A DNA stretch of 63,729 bases from Acetobacterium fimetarium (GCF_014284475.1 NZ_WJBC01000017.1:1-63729); one strand, 5' to 3'. Numbered from the stretch's first letter, positions 33,019 to 43,005 are shown. Program-made: numbers and translations. Notes: a model not told the origin generated them from the sequence alone.

Positions 33019-33219
33019 ATGATAGAATTAACCAAATTGACAAAAAAAGGCAATGAGAAGTTTTATTTGAACTGTGATCTGATCGAAGTAATTGAAGAAA
33101 AGCCCGACACAACCATTGGATTGGTCAATGGCAAGCACTATGTTGTGATTGAAAGCTCGGCGCAGGTTATTTCCAAGATTATAGCCTTTAAAAAAAGCAT
33201 TTATAATCGCTACAATTGA
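33019..33219 (+). CDS. flbD: FlbD-family flagellar protein
   Basis: This 66-residue protein matches the SwrD/FlbD family of Bacillota (MIELTKL near the start, FYLNCDLIEVIEEKPDTTI, and GKHYVVIESSAQVISKIIAF). In Bacillus subtilis the homologue SwrD increases flagellar motor power. In many relatives motA and motB follow directly. Here 178 bases without a gene come next and then fliM, so motAB and fliL are displaced. AAAGGGTGG precedes the ATG. Confidence 0.88.
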   Translation: MIELTKLTKKGNEKFYLNCDLIEVIEEKPDTTIGLVNGKHYVVIESSAQVISKIIAFKKSIYNRYN

Positions 33220-33397
33220 AAATCAAGCCATGGCAATCGCAAGAATCATCGACGATGTTCTGGTTGTGTAACCATTTTATCAAAAATAGCTTTAGCTACA
33301 GAAATTTGACTTTACGACAGTTGGTATTAAAAGTGGCAGTCAAGAAGCAGCACAAACCATGGTACGGAATTAGAAGACAATACTAGGAGATACGATT

Positions 33398-34405
33398 ATG
33401 GCAGAAATTCTTTCGCAAAGTCAGATTGACAGCCTTTTAAGCAGTTTAATCGGCGGAAACGATGAAGCGGATACTCAAACAACACCTGAAAAGAAGGTGA
33501 AAGATTATGACTTCAGAAGACCGAAGCTGTTCACCCGCGAGCAGCTCAAGCATCTGTTCAGCATTTATGAAAACTATGCAAGGCTGCTGTCTTCTCATAT
33601 TACAGGGGTTCTGCAAACCTATAGCCTGATCGAAATTGTCGAAGTCGAAGAAATGCAGTTTTATGAATTCAACAATGCGTTGCCAGACTCCGTACTGATG
33701 GGACTCATTGATTTCGACATTAAAGACAGCGATGATGAAGAAGACCTGGTCATCATGGACATGTCCAAAGAAATTGGCTATGCCTGTTTTGACCGATTAC
33801 TGGGCGGACCGGGGATTCCCCTCAAAGAGGACCGGGAATACACCGAAATTGAAATCGGCGTGCTGGACTATCTGATGAAGGGGATGATCAACCTGATGAA
33901 AAATGTCTGGTTTGATTATCTGGAGATCGCGCCCCGATTAATGAAAATAGAAACAAATTCGAGAATTCTACAAGGTGTCGGCGCAGATGAAAATGTCGTC
34001 ATCATTGTAATGAGTATAAAGGTCAATGACACCATGGGAAAAATAAACATCTGTATTCCCGCGACAACACTAGATATGCTTTTCAAAAAGAAGGTGTCGC
34101 AAACAAAGAAGAACATCAAAAGAGGGGACCATCTGGCTGAAGAACAGCGAAGATTGAAAATTATTAACGAAATCAGACAGACAAACCTGGAAATTAAAGG
34201 CGTTTTAGGCGATACTGTGGTATTATCTCAAGATATCTTTGAATTGGAAGTGGGAGACATCATCAAGCTGAATAAAGCGGCGAACTCACTGGTGGATATT
34301 GTGGTGAATGACGAGGTATGGTTTAAAGGCGAAATGGGAGCGTATAAGAACAAAATGGCCGTCGAAATAAAAGAGCTTACTGAGAGAGGAAGTGAACCAA
34401 TCTGA
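33398..34405 (+). CDS. fliM: Flagellar motor switch protein FliM
   Basis: The 335-residue C-ring subunit begins with the CheY-P-binding peptide EILSQSQIDSLLSSL. A middle domain related to CheC follows (YDFRRPKLFTREQLKHL onwards) and then a C-terminal FliN-like domain (VELGDTVV-type region near 260-320, seen as IKGVLGDTVVLSQDIFELEV). It binds CheY-P and changes the direction of motor rotation. Its TGA stop shares one base with the start of fliY. Confidence 0.95.
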   Translation: MAEILSQSQIDSLLSSLIGGNDEADTQTTPEKKVKDYDFRRPKLFTREQLKHLFSIYENYARLLSSHITGVLQTYSLIEIVEVEEMQFYEFNNALPDSVLMGLIDFDIKDSDDEEDLVIMDMSKEIGYACFDRLLGGPGIPLKEDREYTEIEIGVLDYLMKGMINLMKNVWFDYLEIAPRLMKIETNSRILQGVGADENVVIIVMSIKVNDTMGKINICIPATTLDMLFKKKVSQTKKNIKRGDHLAEEQRRLKIINEIRQTNLEIKGVLGDTVVLSQDIFELEVGDIIKLNKAANSLVDIVVNDEVWFKGEMGAYKNKMAVEIKELTERGSEPI

Positions 34406-35568
34406 TGACAAGTGCAGAAACGAATAACGATAAATTAACAAACATGGAAGTCGATGTCATAGGAGAGGTTATGAACATCAGTATGGGAACAGCGGCTACG
34501 GCCATGTCCACCATCCTGAATACGAAAGTAAACATTACCACCCCGAAGATTGAAACCATCGGGGTTGAAGAGTTCGAGTTTACAGATCTGGAACCGGTTA
34601 TTGGCGTATTGATCAATTACGTTGAGGGGATTGAAGGTGCCAATGTACTGTTGTTAAAAGAAACAGACATGAAAAAAATCCTGTCTCAGTTATTTGATAT
34701 GGAGACCAGCGACGACATTGAATTTGATGAAATCAGCAAAAGTGCAATTGGCGAGATCATGAATCAGATGATGGGTGCGGCAGCTGGGGCACTCGCTTCA
34801 TTTTTAGGAAGGGTCGTGAATATTTCACCGCCGGTACTTTTAGACACAACCAATAATAAAAGCATCAAAGAGCTTTTTTCCCTGAAGGGAGAAAATCTGG
34901 TCAGCATTAACTTTCATTTGAGCATTGACGGGTTAGTGGAGAGTGAATTTATCAGTGCGATGGAACCCGCCCTGGCTCGAGAAATAGTGGAAATGTCGAT
35001 GGGGGTCAGCGGCATTGATGAGGAAGAAGAAGTCCCGGCACCGCCACCGGAAGCTCCGCCGCAACCAGCTCCCGTTCAGCCGGCACCGGCGATGCAGGAA
35101 GTGCCATACGAAGCACCACCGGTACAGGCGCAGCAAGCGCCGCCGCCGCAACCGCAACCGGCACAGCCGGTCAATCGGGTGGTGAAAAACGAACAGGCAG
35201 CCGCTCAGCCGGCCATGAACGCTTATGCACCGCCTCAGCAACCGGTTCAGGTTGCGGCATATGAATACCGGCCACTTGGCGGCGAACAGAGAGCCGAAAC
35301 GATTTCCGGCAACAACCTGGATTTGCTGATGTCGGTGCCGATTGAAATAACCGTCGAACTGGGGAAGACAAGGAAAAAGATAAAAGACATTGCTGATCTG
35401 ACCCTGGGGAATATCATCGAACTGGATCGACAAGCTGGCGATCAAGTTGATGTCATTGCCAACGGCCGCTTGATTGCCAAGGGGGACGTTGTTGTTGTTG
35501 ATGACAATTACAGTGTTAAAATCACTGAAATTATAAAAGTTAATGAAGCTCAGGAACTAAAAAAATAA
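34405..35568 (+). CDS. fliY: Flagellar motor switch phosphatase FliY (FliN type)
   Basis: The 387-residue protein is of the Gram-positive FliY type. The N-terminal CheC-like part has two phosphatase helices (DVIGEVMNISMGTAATAM near 17 and EISKSAIGEIMNQMMGAA near 111). A Pro/Gln/Ala-rich linker spans about residues 210-300, and the FliN domain closes the protein (VPIEITVELGKTRKKIKDIA). FliY forms the C-ring with FliM and removes phosphate from CheY-P. The linker is long and low in complexity, which could vary in length between strains. Confidence 0.93.
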   Translation: MTSAETNNDKLTNMEVDVIGEVMNISMGTAATAMSTILNTKVNITTPKIETIGVEEFEFTDLEPVIGVLINYVEGIEGANVLLLKETDMKKILSQLFDMETSDDIEFDEISKSAIGEIMNQMMGAAAGALASFLGRVVNISPPVLLDTTNNKSIKELFSLKGENLVSINFHLSIDGLVESEFISAMEPALAREIVEMSMGVSGIDEEEEVPAPPPEAPPQPAPVQPAPAMQEVPYEAPPVQAQQAPPPQPQPAQPVNRVVKNEQAAAQPAMNAYAPPQQPVQVAAYEYRPLGGEQRAETISGNNLDLLMSVPIEITVELGKTRKKIKDIADLTLGNIIELDRQAGDQVDVIANGRLIAKGDVVVVDDNYSVKITEIIKVNEAQELKK

Positions 35569-35599
35569 CCAGGACACGAATGGATAGAAGGAGAAAATA

Positions 35600-35962
35600 A
35601 TGGACAAGATATTAATCGTTGATGATGCCGCATTTATGCGTATGATGATCAAAGACAGCCTGAAAAAGGGAGGCTATTCAAATTTTATTGAAGCCGAAAA
35701 CGGAGAAATTGCCCTTGGAGAATACAAGGAGAATCATCCGGATTTAGTACTGCTGGACATTACCATGCCGGTTATGGATGGCATCGAAACACTACAGGCG
35801 ATTAAAGCCATAGAACCACAGGCCAAGATTATTATGTGTTCGGCCATGGGGCAGGAGGGCATGGTAGTGGAAGCCATCAAGAACGGCGCACTTGATTTTA
35901 TTGTCAAACCATTTAAAGCAGACAGACTGCTGCAGACCGTTAACAGTGCCCTTGGGAAATAG
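35600..35962 (+). CDS. cheY: Chemotaxis response regulator CheY
   Basis: The 120-residue single receiver domain has the acidic pair D8-D9, phospho-acceptor D53 (LVLLDITMP), a switch serine in MCSAMGQ and a conserved lysine in FIVKPFKADR. No output domain is attached. Phosphorylated CheY binds FliM and FliY encoded just upstream. CheA, which phosphorylates it, is not in this window. Confidence 0.95.
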   Translation: MDKILIVDDAAFMRMMIKDSLKKGGYSNFIEAENGEIALGEYKENHPDLVLLDITMPVMDGIETLQAIKAIEPQAKIIMCSAMGQEGMVVEAIKNGALDFIVKPFKADRLLQTVNSALGK

Positions 35963-35979
35963 AAGAAAGAAGGTCCAAA

Positions 35980-36327
35980 GTGAGTAGCGGCGATACCTTT
36001 TCTGTAGTTTTAGCACTTTTTGGAACCATTGGCGTGATTATTTTAACTTATTACGGCAGCCGATGGTACGCCACCCGTTTTGCCAAAACCCATGGATCCT
36101 TAACTGGCGCAAAACACATCAAAGTGGTGGACAGACTGATCGTCGGAAAAACAGGATCAATTGTAATCATTGAGGTTGCGGGGATTCAATACATGGTTGG
36201 TGTCAGTGAACAGAACATCCAGATTCTGACGCAGCTGGAAGAACCGATTCCGGAAGAAAAAAAACAAGAAATATCAAAAGAAAGCTTTTTGAGTGTCTTT
36301 AAATCATTTACTCAAAAGGAAAAATAG
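35980..36327 (+). CDS. fliO: Flagellar biosynthetic protein FliO
   Basis: The 115-residue protein has one N-terminal membrane helix (VVLALFGTIGVIILTYYGSR) and a small cytoplasmic beta domain (KHIKVVDRLIVGKTGSIVII). It helps FliP assemble into the export gate. The start is GTG at 35980 with AGAAAGAAGG before it. Its position between cheY and fliP and its topology support the assignment, since FliO sequences vary greatly. Confidence 0.85.
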   Translation: MSSGDTFSVVLALFGTIGVIILTYYGSRWYATRFAKTHGSLTGAKHIKVVDRLIVGKTGSIVIIEVAGIQYMVGVSEQNIQILTQLEEPIPEEKKQEISKESFLSVFKSFTQKEK

Positions 36328-36328
36328 T

Positions 36329-37117
36329 ATGAATTTAAGAAAAAAAGCAATTCACAAAGGAAAGGTGCTTTTCACAAAAGCCCTTGTCATAATGCCTGTT
36401 CTTACCTTTTTGTTTTTTCTCACCATGACAAAAGCGTATTGTGCAGATTTTTCGATTGAAAGCCTGCTGGCTGGAGAAAGCTCGGATACGGTCAAGATCA
36501 TCGTGCTGATGACGCTGATTGCCATAATTCCTACTATTTTACTGATGATGACCTGCTTTGGCCGGATCGTGATCGTGCTTTCATTTCTGAGAAATGCACT
36601 GGGACTGCAACAGACACCACCGAATCAGGTTCTGGTTGGGTTGGCGTTGGCCATCACCTTCTTTGTGATGTCACCGGTATTTATTCAGATCAACAACGTT
36701 GCTTTGCAACCCTATAACGCGGGAACCATCAACACGACGCAGTTTGTTGATTTGGCGTCATCGCCGATCAAGGAATGGATGCTGAAACAGACAACAACAG
36801 AAGACGTGGATTTGTTCAAGACCCTGTCGGTCCAGGCCGGCCAAACAGAGGTGGCAAACCTGACCGCACAGAATCTGCCTTTGACGGTGGTTGTTCCGGC
36901 ATTCGTAATCAGCGAGCTGAAAAGGGCATTCATTATTGGCTTTCTGATTTATATCCCATTTCTGCTCATCGATATGATTGTGGCCAGCGTATTGATGTCC
37001 ATGGGGATGATTATGCTTCCGCCGGTTATGATTTCTTTACCCTTTAAACTGATGTTATTTGTCGTCGTGGATGGCTGGGGACTTTTAGTCAAAACGCTGA
37101 TCATGACCTATAACTAG
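36329..37117 (+). CDS. fliP: Flagellar export gate protein FliP
   Basis: The likely start is ATG 36329, two bases after the fliO stop (262 residues); an open extension to 36293 would overlap fliO. A cleavable signal peptide is evident (ALVIMPVLTFLFFLTMTKAYC), then the FliP signature FGRIVIVLSFLRNALGLQQ and PPNQVLVGLAL. C-terminal helices include FLIDMIVASVLMSMGMIMLP-like sequence. FliP forms the pore of the type III export gate with FliQ and FliR, encoded next. Confidence 0.94.
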   Translation: MNLRKKAIHKGKVLFTKALVIMPVLTFLFFLTMTKAYCADFSIESLLAGESSDTVKIIVLMTLIAIIPTILLMMTCFGRIVIVLSFLRNALGLQQTPPNQVLVGLALAITFFVMSPVFIQINNVALQPYNAGTINTTQFVDLASSPIKEWMLKQTTTEDVDLFKTLSVQAGQTEVANLTAQNLPLTVVVPAFVISELKRAFIIGFLIYIPFLLIDMIVASVLMSMGMIMLPPVMISLPFKLMLFVVVDGWGLLVKTLIMTYN

Positions 37118-37133
37118 AGAAAGGAGAATCAGA

Positions 37134-37400
37134 TTGGGAACAGCAGAATTAATTGAGATTTTCAGAGACGCAGTGATTACCGGATTAAAAGTATCGGCGC
37201 CGATTCTTATCCTGACCATGCTGATCGGCCTGATCATTGCCATCATCCAGGCAGCAACCTCGATCAATGAACAGACCATGACATTTGTGCCAAAACTGGC
37301 GGTCGTTGCAGTTGCCCTGGTATTGTGTGGGGGCTGGATGCTGCAGCAGTTGATGGATTTCACCATGCGGATTTTTGAGTTGATTGCCACACAAATTTAA
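37134..37400 (+). CDS. fliQ: Flagellar export gate protein FliQ
   Basis: The 88-residue protein has two membrane helices (APILILTMLIGLIIAIIQAA and VVAVALVLCGGWMLQQLMDF) with the family loop QAATSINEQTMTFVPK. The start is TTG at 37134 with AAAGGAG seven bases before. It packs around the FliP pore in the export gate. Confidence 0.94.
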   Translation: MGTAELIEIFRDAVITGLKVSAPILILTMLIGLIIAIIQAATSINEQTMTFVPKLAVVAVALVLCGGWMLQQLMDFTMRIFELIATQI

Positions 37401-37415
37401 AAGACAATAAAATGG

Positions 37416-38192
37416 GTGACGCGCGTGACGTTTGATATGAATCTATATTTGATATTTCTATTAGCCAGTTGCAGGGCAGCCGGAGTGATCTTCTTCAACC
37501 CGATTTTCGGAAGAGGAAGTGTTCCTAATGTGCTCAAGATCGGGTTGTCTTTAGTCCTGGCAATGTTCTCGGTTTATCAAATTGGAAATACTCAGGTCAT
37601 CGACTATTCAATCATCGAATTTGTCGGCGCAATGCTTCAGGGCTTTGCAATTGGTTTGTTGATCGGTTTTATCATGCAGTTCTTTCTCTCGGCTTTTCAG
37701 ATCAGTGGAGAATTGATCGATATGCAAATCGGATTGAGTATGGCATCGATGTATGACCCGTCAACAAAAGCGAATATCACCTGGACGGGAAACATGTTCG
37801 GAGCGATGTACGTGTTACTGTTTTTCGTTTCCGACTGTCACATTGCTTTGTTCAATGTCGTTATCAAGTCCTATCAGGTCATTCCCGTTGGTTTGGGAAC
37901 CATCGACCCGCACGTTGGGGTCTTTTTTGTCGAACTCATCAGTTATATTTTTTTATACGCCTTGCAGGTGGCAATGCCGATCGTTGTGGTGGAACTGATT
38001 GCCGAGTTTGCAGTGGGAATCATGATGCGGCTGGTGCCGAATATCAGCGTATTTGTTATCAATCTGCAGCTTAAAATCATCATCGGCTTGATTATAATTC
38101 TGACAATTATTCCGACTCTGGCAGGTTTTATGACTAAAATGAACATGATCATGATGGAGAAAATCACGCAGATGCTCTCGTTCTTCATGTGA
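37416..38192 (+). CDS. fliR: Flagellar export gate protein FliR
   Basis: The 258-residue membrane protein has about six hydrophobic segments. Family traits include RAAGVIFFNPIFGRGSVPN near the start, GFAIGLLIGFIMQFFLSAFQ and GLSMASMYDPST. It completes the FliPQR gate. The GTG start at 37416 lacks a strong ribosome site, and GTG 37425 or ATG 37437 are alternatives. flhB follows after 24 bases. Confidence 0.93.
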   Translation: MTRVTFDMNLYLIFLLASCRAAGVIFFNPIFGRGSVPNVLKIGLSLVLAMFSVYQIGNTQVIDYSIIEFVGAMLQGFAIGLLIGFIMQFFLSAFQISGELIDMQIGLSMASMYDPSTKANITWTGNMFGAMYVLLFFVSDCHIALFNVVIKSYQVIPVGLGTIDPHVGVFFVELISYIFLYALQVAMPIVVVELIAEFAVGIMMRLVPNISVFVINLQLKIIIGLIIILTIIPTLAGFMTKMNMIMMEKITQMLSFFM

Positions 38193-38216
38193 GAAATTTA
38201 ATAATCGGAGAAAAAT

Positions 38217-39287
38217 ATGGCAGGCGGAGAAAAAACTGAAAAAGCGACCCCGAAAAAGAAAAAAGACGAGCGAAAAAAAGGGAATGTCTTTCAAAGCAAG
38301 GATGTTGTCAGTGTCGTCATTCTGTTTGCGGGCTTTTTTTTAATCACTCTGCTGGTGCCGTTCACCTATCAGCAGGTCAAGCATTATTTCATTTTTCAGG
38401 TGGATAAGATTGCTGATGTACAGACGTTGACAGTCACAACCTGTGGTCAGATTTTTCGGGAAGTGCTGGAAGTTTATTTCATCTCAGCGTTGCCGGTAAT
38501 GCTGGCCATCGGGGTGCTGATGATATTTATGGTTGGCATTCAGACCGGTTTTCTCGTTTCGGGAGAACTGCTCAAGCCCAAATTCAATAAGATTAACCCG
38601 TTTACGGGAATAAAGCGCATGTTCTCACTGCGTTCCCTGGTTGAGCTGTTCAAATCGATCATTAAGATCACCCTGATTCTGGTAGCCATTTATACAACGG
38701 TAAAAAGCCTGATTCCGCTGGCGCCGGATATGATGACGACAGAGCTGGCTGAAAATGTGGCCTTTATTATGGATCAGACCATGTCGATGGTCAAAACGAT
38801 CTGCATGGTTTTTATTGCCGTAGCCATTTTCGATTTCGCCTATCAAATGTTTGATTATAACAAAAAACTTAAAATGGACAAGCAGGAAATAAAAGACGAA
38901 TACAAGCAGATGGAAGGCGACCCGCAGGTCAAGGGCCAGCGCAGAAATATGCAACGGCAGATGAGCATGAACCGGATGATGGCGGCAGTGCCGGAAGCCG
39001 ATGTAATTGTCAGAAATCCAACCCACTATGCGGTCGCACTGAAATACGATATGGATCAGGATGTAGCGCCCATCGTCGTCGCAAAAGGAAAAGATCTGAT
39101 TGCGCTGCGGATTGTGGAAATCGGCGAAAAAAACAATGTGCCGATCCAAGAAAACAGACCGCTGGCACGCGGCTTATATGAAATGACAGATATCAACGAC
39201 ATCATCCCGGCAGAGCTTTACAAAGCAGTCGCAGAACTGCTGGCATGGGTCTATGGTAATAAAAAGAAGGATAAAATAATCACATGA
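38217..39287 (+). CDS. flhB: Flagellar export switch protein FlhB
   Basis: The 356-residue protein begins with the basic KTEKATPKKKKDERKKG segment. Four membrane helices span about residues 30-210, and the cytoplasmic domain carries the self-cleavage site NPTH at residues 267-270. Cleavage between N267 and P268 lets FliK change export from rod/hook to filament substrates. Its stop overlaps the start of flhA by four bases (ATGA). Confidence 0.96.
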   Translation: MAGGEKTEKATPKKKKDERKKGNVFQSKDVVSVVILFAGFFLITLLVPFTYQQVKHYFIFQVDKIADVQTLTVTTCGQIFREVLEVYFISALPVMLAIGVLMIFMVGIQTGFLVSGELLKPKFNKINPFTGIKRMFSLRSLVELFKSIIKITLILVAIYTTVKSLIPLAPDMMTTELAENVAFIMDQTMSMVKTICMVFIAVAIFDFAYQMFDYNKKLKMDKQEIKDEYKQMEGDPQVKGQRRNMQRQMSMNRMMAAVPEADVIVRNPTHYAVALKYDMDQDVAPIVVAKGKDLIALRIVEIGEKNNVPIQENRPLARGLYEMTDINDIIPAELYKAVAELLAWVYGNKKKDKIIT

Positions 39288-41344
39288 AAATCATAAACAA
39301 CTTGGTTGCTATTTTTGTAGTAATCGTAATCGCTTTTATTATCATACCGTTACCGCCATTTTTTCTGGATTTCATGTTTATTCTGAATATCTCATTTTCA
39401 CTGATGATTCTCTTGACAACCATGTATATTAGAGGTCCGCTGGACTTTTCAATATTTCCATCGATGCTGCTCATCACGACGATCTTGAGGCTGGCACTGA
39501 ATATATCGTCCACCCGTCTCATTTTATCAAACAGCGGACAGGCCGGACAGGTTATTGCCACTTTTGGCAGCTTTGTCTTAAGTGGCAATGCAATTGTCGG
39601 TTTCATCGTATTCATTATTATTCTGGTTGTTCAGTTTATTGTTATTACCAAAGGTGCAGAACGTATTGCAGAAGTATCAGCCCGCTTCACATTGGATGCA
39701 ATGCCCGGTAAACAGATGTCCATCGATGCTGACTTGAACTCCGGTGCCATCACCGACATCGAAGCGAAACAGCGCCGAAAAGACATTCAGAGTGAAGCAG
39801 AATTTTATGGCGCGATGGATGGGGCGACTAAGCTCGTCAAAGGCGATGCCATCGCATCGATTATCATTTTTCTGGTCAACTTGCTGGCCGGCAGCGTCAT
39901 TGGTATGGTTCAGGGCGGCATGGCGTTTAATGAAGTTTTGACCGTTTACACGATTGCATCAGTTGGTGATGGTCTGGTAAGCCAGTTGCCGGCGTTGATG
40001 ATTTCAGTCGCCACCGCGATGGTGGTTACCAGAGCAGCCTCTGAAAGCAATCTGAATGAAGACCTGAAAAGACAGCTGCTGTCCCAGCCGATTGTATTAA
40101 TCATCGCCGGCACAACGATTGCAGCCATGTCTTTGATTCCTGGAACCCCAAAAATTCAGGTCTTATCAATCGCCATTCTGTTAGCCGGTTTCGGCATTAT
40201 TCTGATCAGAAAAGCAAATGTTAAGGTACAGGTGGAAGAAGTCGACCAGATGACCCAGCTGGTCGAGCAGGAAACCAGTGAAGTTGATTTCTACCGCAAT
40301 ATCGATAACGTCTATAACATCATCGGGGTTGAACCCATCGAAATGGAATTCGGTTACTCGCTGCTCCCGATGGTGGACGAGTCAAGTTCCGGCAATTTTA
40401 TCGACCGGATCGTCATCTTCAGAAAACAGTTCGCGATGGATATGGGCGTCGTCATCCCGACGGTCAGGCTTCGGGATAACGGTCTGATCAATCCGAATCA
40501 GTATATCATCAAGATAAAAGGGGAAGAAATTGCCAAAGGGGAAGTACTGGTCGGTTACTATCTGGCCCTGGACCCCGGTGACAATAACGAACCCATCGAC
40601 GGCATTGAAACCATTGAACCGGCCTACGGCATCAAGGGAAAATGGATTACCGAAGATCAGAAAGAAATGGCGGAAGTATTCGGCTATACCATAATCGATT
40701 CTCTTTCCGTGATTGTGACCCACATGACCGAAGTCGTCAAGAAATACATCCATGAGCTGCTGAGCCGCCAGGACATCAATACCTTGCTGGAAAATGTTTC
40801 CAAAACAAATCCGGCCATCGTCGATGATGTCATCCCGAACATCGTTTCGATTGCAGATTTCCAGAAAATACTGGTTAACCTGCTGCGTGAAGGCATTCCG
40901 ATCAGAGATCTGGAAAGCGTGCTGGAAACATTGGGAGACCACGGCGCCAATATCAAAGACACCGATATGCTCACTGAATACGTGAGACAGAAATTAAAGC
41001 GAACCATCACCAGAAAATACACCGATGGCAACAGCATCAAGGTGATTGCACTGGATCAGGAAATTGAAAACATCATTCTCAACTCGGCCAAGAAAAATGA
41101 ACATGGCACTTACCTGGCAATTGATCCTCAGGTGGTGCAATCCATTGTTGAGAAGGTGACGGAACAAATTGAGAAACTCAAGGAGCTGGTCGATCATGCG
41201 ATTATTCTGACATCCCCGATTGTGCGGATCTACTTCAAGCGGCTGATCGAACAGTTCATGGCAGATTTGACCGTGCTGTCCTTCAATGAAATTGATACAA
41301 ACATCCAAATTCAAGTGATTGGTATGATTAAACTGGAAAAATAA
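39284..41344 (+). CDS. flhA: Flagellar export gate protein FlhA
   Basis: The 686-residue protein has eight N-terminal membrane helices, the FHIPEP-type loop region (RFTLDAMPGKQMSIDADLNS near residue 135) and a cytoplasmic domain of about 340 residues that docks chaperone-substrate complexes. It is the central part of the proton-driven export gate. In many Bacillota flhF and flhG follow; here fliA follows directly, so these position regulators are absent from this locus. Confidence 0.96.
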   Translation: MKIINNLVAIFVVIVIAFIIIPLPPFFLDFMFILNISFSLMILLTTMYIRGPLDFSIFPSMLLITTILRLALNISSTRLILSNSGQAGQVIATFGSFVLSGNAIVGFIVFIIILVVQFIVITKGAERIAEVSARFTLDAMPGKQMSIDADLNSGAITDIEAKQRRKDIQSEAEFYGAMDGATKLVKGDAIASIIIFLVNLLAGSVIGMVQGGMAFNEVLTVYTIASVGDGLVSQLPALMISVATAMVVTRAASESNLNEDLKRQLLSQPIVLIIAGTTIAAMSLIPGTPKIQVLSIAILLAGFGIILIRKANVKVQVEEVDQMTQLVEQETSEVDFYRNIDNVYNIIGVEPIEMEFGYSLLPMVDESSSGNFIDRIVIFRKQFAMDMGVVIPTVRLRDNGLINPNQYIIKIKGEEIAKGEVLVGYYLALDPGDNNEPIDGIETIEPAYGIKGKWITEDQKEMAEVFGYTIIDSLSVIVTHMTEVVKKYIHELLSRQDINTLLENVSKTNPAIVDDVIPNIVSIADFQKILVNLLREGIPIRDLESVLETLGDHGANIKDTDMLTEYVRQKLKRTITRKYTDGNSIKVIALDQEIENIILNSAKKNEHGTYLAIDPQVVQSIVEKVTEQIEKLKELVDHAIILTSPIVRIYFKRLIEQFMADLTVLSFNEIDTNIQIQVIGMIKLEK

Positions 41345-41420
41345 ATTTGTTTGCAGGTCGGAAACGAACCCAAATGTGTTTCTTTCGGGTAAAGTCCTTT
41401 AGAAAACAAGGAGTGTCAAA

Positions 41421-42203
41421 ATGAATCATGCAGAACAGAATAATGTAGCCGAAATTTCTGAAGAGAATATTATGGATCAATGGCAACTGTACAAGGAAAC
41501 CAGGAGCACGGAGATCCGAAATGAGATCGTCCTTCAATACACCGGTCTGGTGAAAAAAATCGTTTTCCGCTTCAAGGGCAGCTACAATAATTTCGGCCAG
41601 ATGGATGACATGGTGAACCAGGGGATGATTGCCCTGATTGATGCGGTGGAGAAATTTGAACCGGCAATGGGAAACAAGTTTGAAACCTTTGCGACCTTGA
41701 AAATCAGAGGCGCGATTATCGATTTTATGCGCAAGCAGGATTGGGTGCCCCGGAGTCAGCGGAGTCTGTCAAAAGTACTGGAAGAGACGTTCGGCGAGTT
41801 GTATGTGGAACTGGAACGGGAGCCAACTAATCAGGAGATTACCGAAAGAATGGGCATATCAGAAGCAAATCTCCAGAAGATTCTGCAGCAGCGGCATAAT
41901 TCAATTGTCCTTTCTTATGAAGAAGCCATCAATGAAAAAATGATGGAGGTATCCCCCCTGATTACGGAGGAAAGATCCGATGATTCGCCGGAAGCCACCA
42001 TCCTGTTTGATGAACTCAAGTCAAAACTGGCGGAAGCCATCGACCAGTTGAAAGAAAAAGAGCGTCTGGTGGTCTCGCTGTATTATTACGAGAATCTGAA
42101 ACTGAAAGAAATTGCCGAAGTAATCGGGGTTACCGAATCGCGGGTATCGCAGATACATTCCCAGGCCATGATTAAAATGAAAAACAAACTGATTAACTAT
42201 TAA
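41421..42203 (+). CDS. fliA: RNA polymerase sigma factor for flagellar genes (FliA, sigma-28)
   Basis: The 260-residue sigma factor has region 2 (MDDMVNQGMIALIDAVEKFE, FATLKIRGAIIDFMRKQDWV), region 3 (EPTNQEITERMGISEANLQK) and region 4 (YYYENLKLKEIAEVIGVTES). It directs late flagellar transcription, and at least five matching promoters occur in the window (46690, 48647, 53216, 53350, 55073). FlgM, encoded at 48762, would hold it inactive until the hook is complete. Confidence 0.95.
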   Translation: MNHAEQNNVAEISEENIMDQWQLYKETRSTEIRNEIVLQYTGLVKKIVFRFKGSYNNFGQMDDMVNQGMIALIDAVEKFEPAMGNKFETFATLKIRGAIIDFMRKQDWVPRSQRSLSKVLEETFGELYVELEREPTNQEITERMGISEANLQKILQQRHNSIVLSYEEAINEKMMEVSPLITEERSDDSPEATILFDELKSKLAEAIDQLKEKERLVVSLYYYENLKLKEIAEVIGVTESRVSQIHSQAMIKMKNKLINY

Positions 42204-42224
42204 TACGATGAAAAAAGAGGTAAA

Positions 42225-42989
42225 ATGATGGAAAGAGGATCTTATTCAGCTGCCGCCGGTATGCTGTCGGGACAGAAAGCAATCAATGTTTTATCCCAGA
42301 ATGTAGCCAATGTCAATACCGCGGGTTATAAAAGCCAGTCCACGATTAAAGGAAGTTTCGGGGAATACCTCGTTTCAAGAATGAGCATGGACCCGGACAT
42401 CGCCCAGGATGGTATCGGAACAGGCACCTATATTACAATCAACGATGACCAGCTCACCGATTTCACCCAGGGGAGTTTTCAGGCAACCGGCAGAAGTGTT
42501 GATGCCGCGATCCAGGGACAGGGGTTCTTCGTCGTTCAGAATGCAAATTATGGACAGGTGCTGACGCGAAATGGACAGTTTGAACTCGACGCGACTGGCA
42601 ATCTGATTCTGCCCGGAGTCGGCAATGTGCTCAACAGTGCCGGTCAGCCGATCAACCTTGCCGGCAGCGATTTTACCATCAGCGCCAACGGCACCATCAC
42701 CCAGAATGGCGCAGAAGTCGGACAACTCTATATTGCCACTGTCGCAAACGGCGATGATCTTACCCAGGTTGGCGAAGGTTTTTATCAAAGTCAGGCCGGA
42801 ATTCAGGCCGCTCAAAACGGAACCTACAGCATTATGCAGGGGACGATCGAACGATCAAATGTCGATATGACAGAGGAAATGAGCGATATCATCGCGATGC
42901 AGAACAACTTCTCATCCTGTTCCCAGATGCTCAAAATATTCGACAGCATCGCAGAGATCGCCGCCAACAAAGTCGGAAAACTCGGTTAA
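42225..42989 (+). CDS. Flagellar basal-body rod protein (FlgF/FlgG type)
   Basis: This 254-residue rod protein has the N-terminus AAAGMLSGQKAINVLSQNVA and NVNTAGYK, and the C-terminus EEMSDIIAMQNNFSSCSQML. The central fold has the DAAIQGQGFFVVQN signature. It is one of two such genes in tandem and resembles FlhO/FlgF of Bacillota, the proximal-rod relative. Two ATG codons stand side by side at the start with GAGGTAAA before them. Confidence 0.88.
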   Translation: MMERGSYSAAAGMLSGQKAINVLSQNVANVNTAGYKSQSTIKGSFGEYLVSRMSMDPDIAQDGIGTGTYITINDDQLTDFTQGSFQATGRSVDAAIQGQGFFVVQNANYGQVLTRNGQFELDATGNLILPGVGNVLNSAGQPINLAGSDFTISANGTITQNGAEVGQLYIATVANGDDLTQVGEGFYQSQAGIQAAQNGTYSIMQGTIERSNVDMTEEMSDIIAMQNNFSSCSQMLKIFDSIAEIAANKVGKLG

Positions 42990-43005
42990 TTCAAAAACGA
43001 TCAAG

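Noticed and set aside
33220-33397. Remnant of motA, motB or fliL between flbD and fliM
   Set aside because: Short translated stretches show no motif of these genes, so the gap is reported as non-coding.
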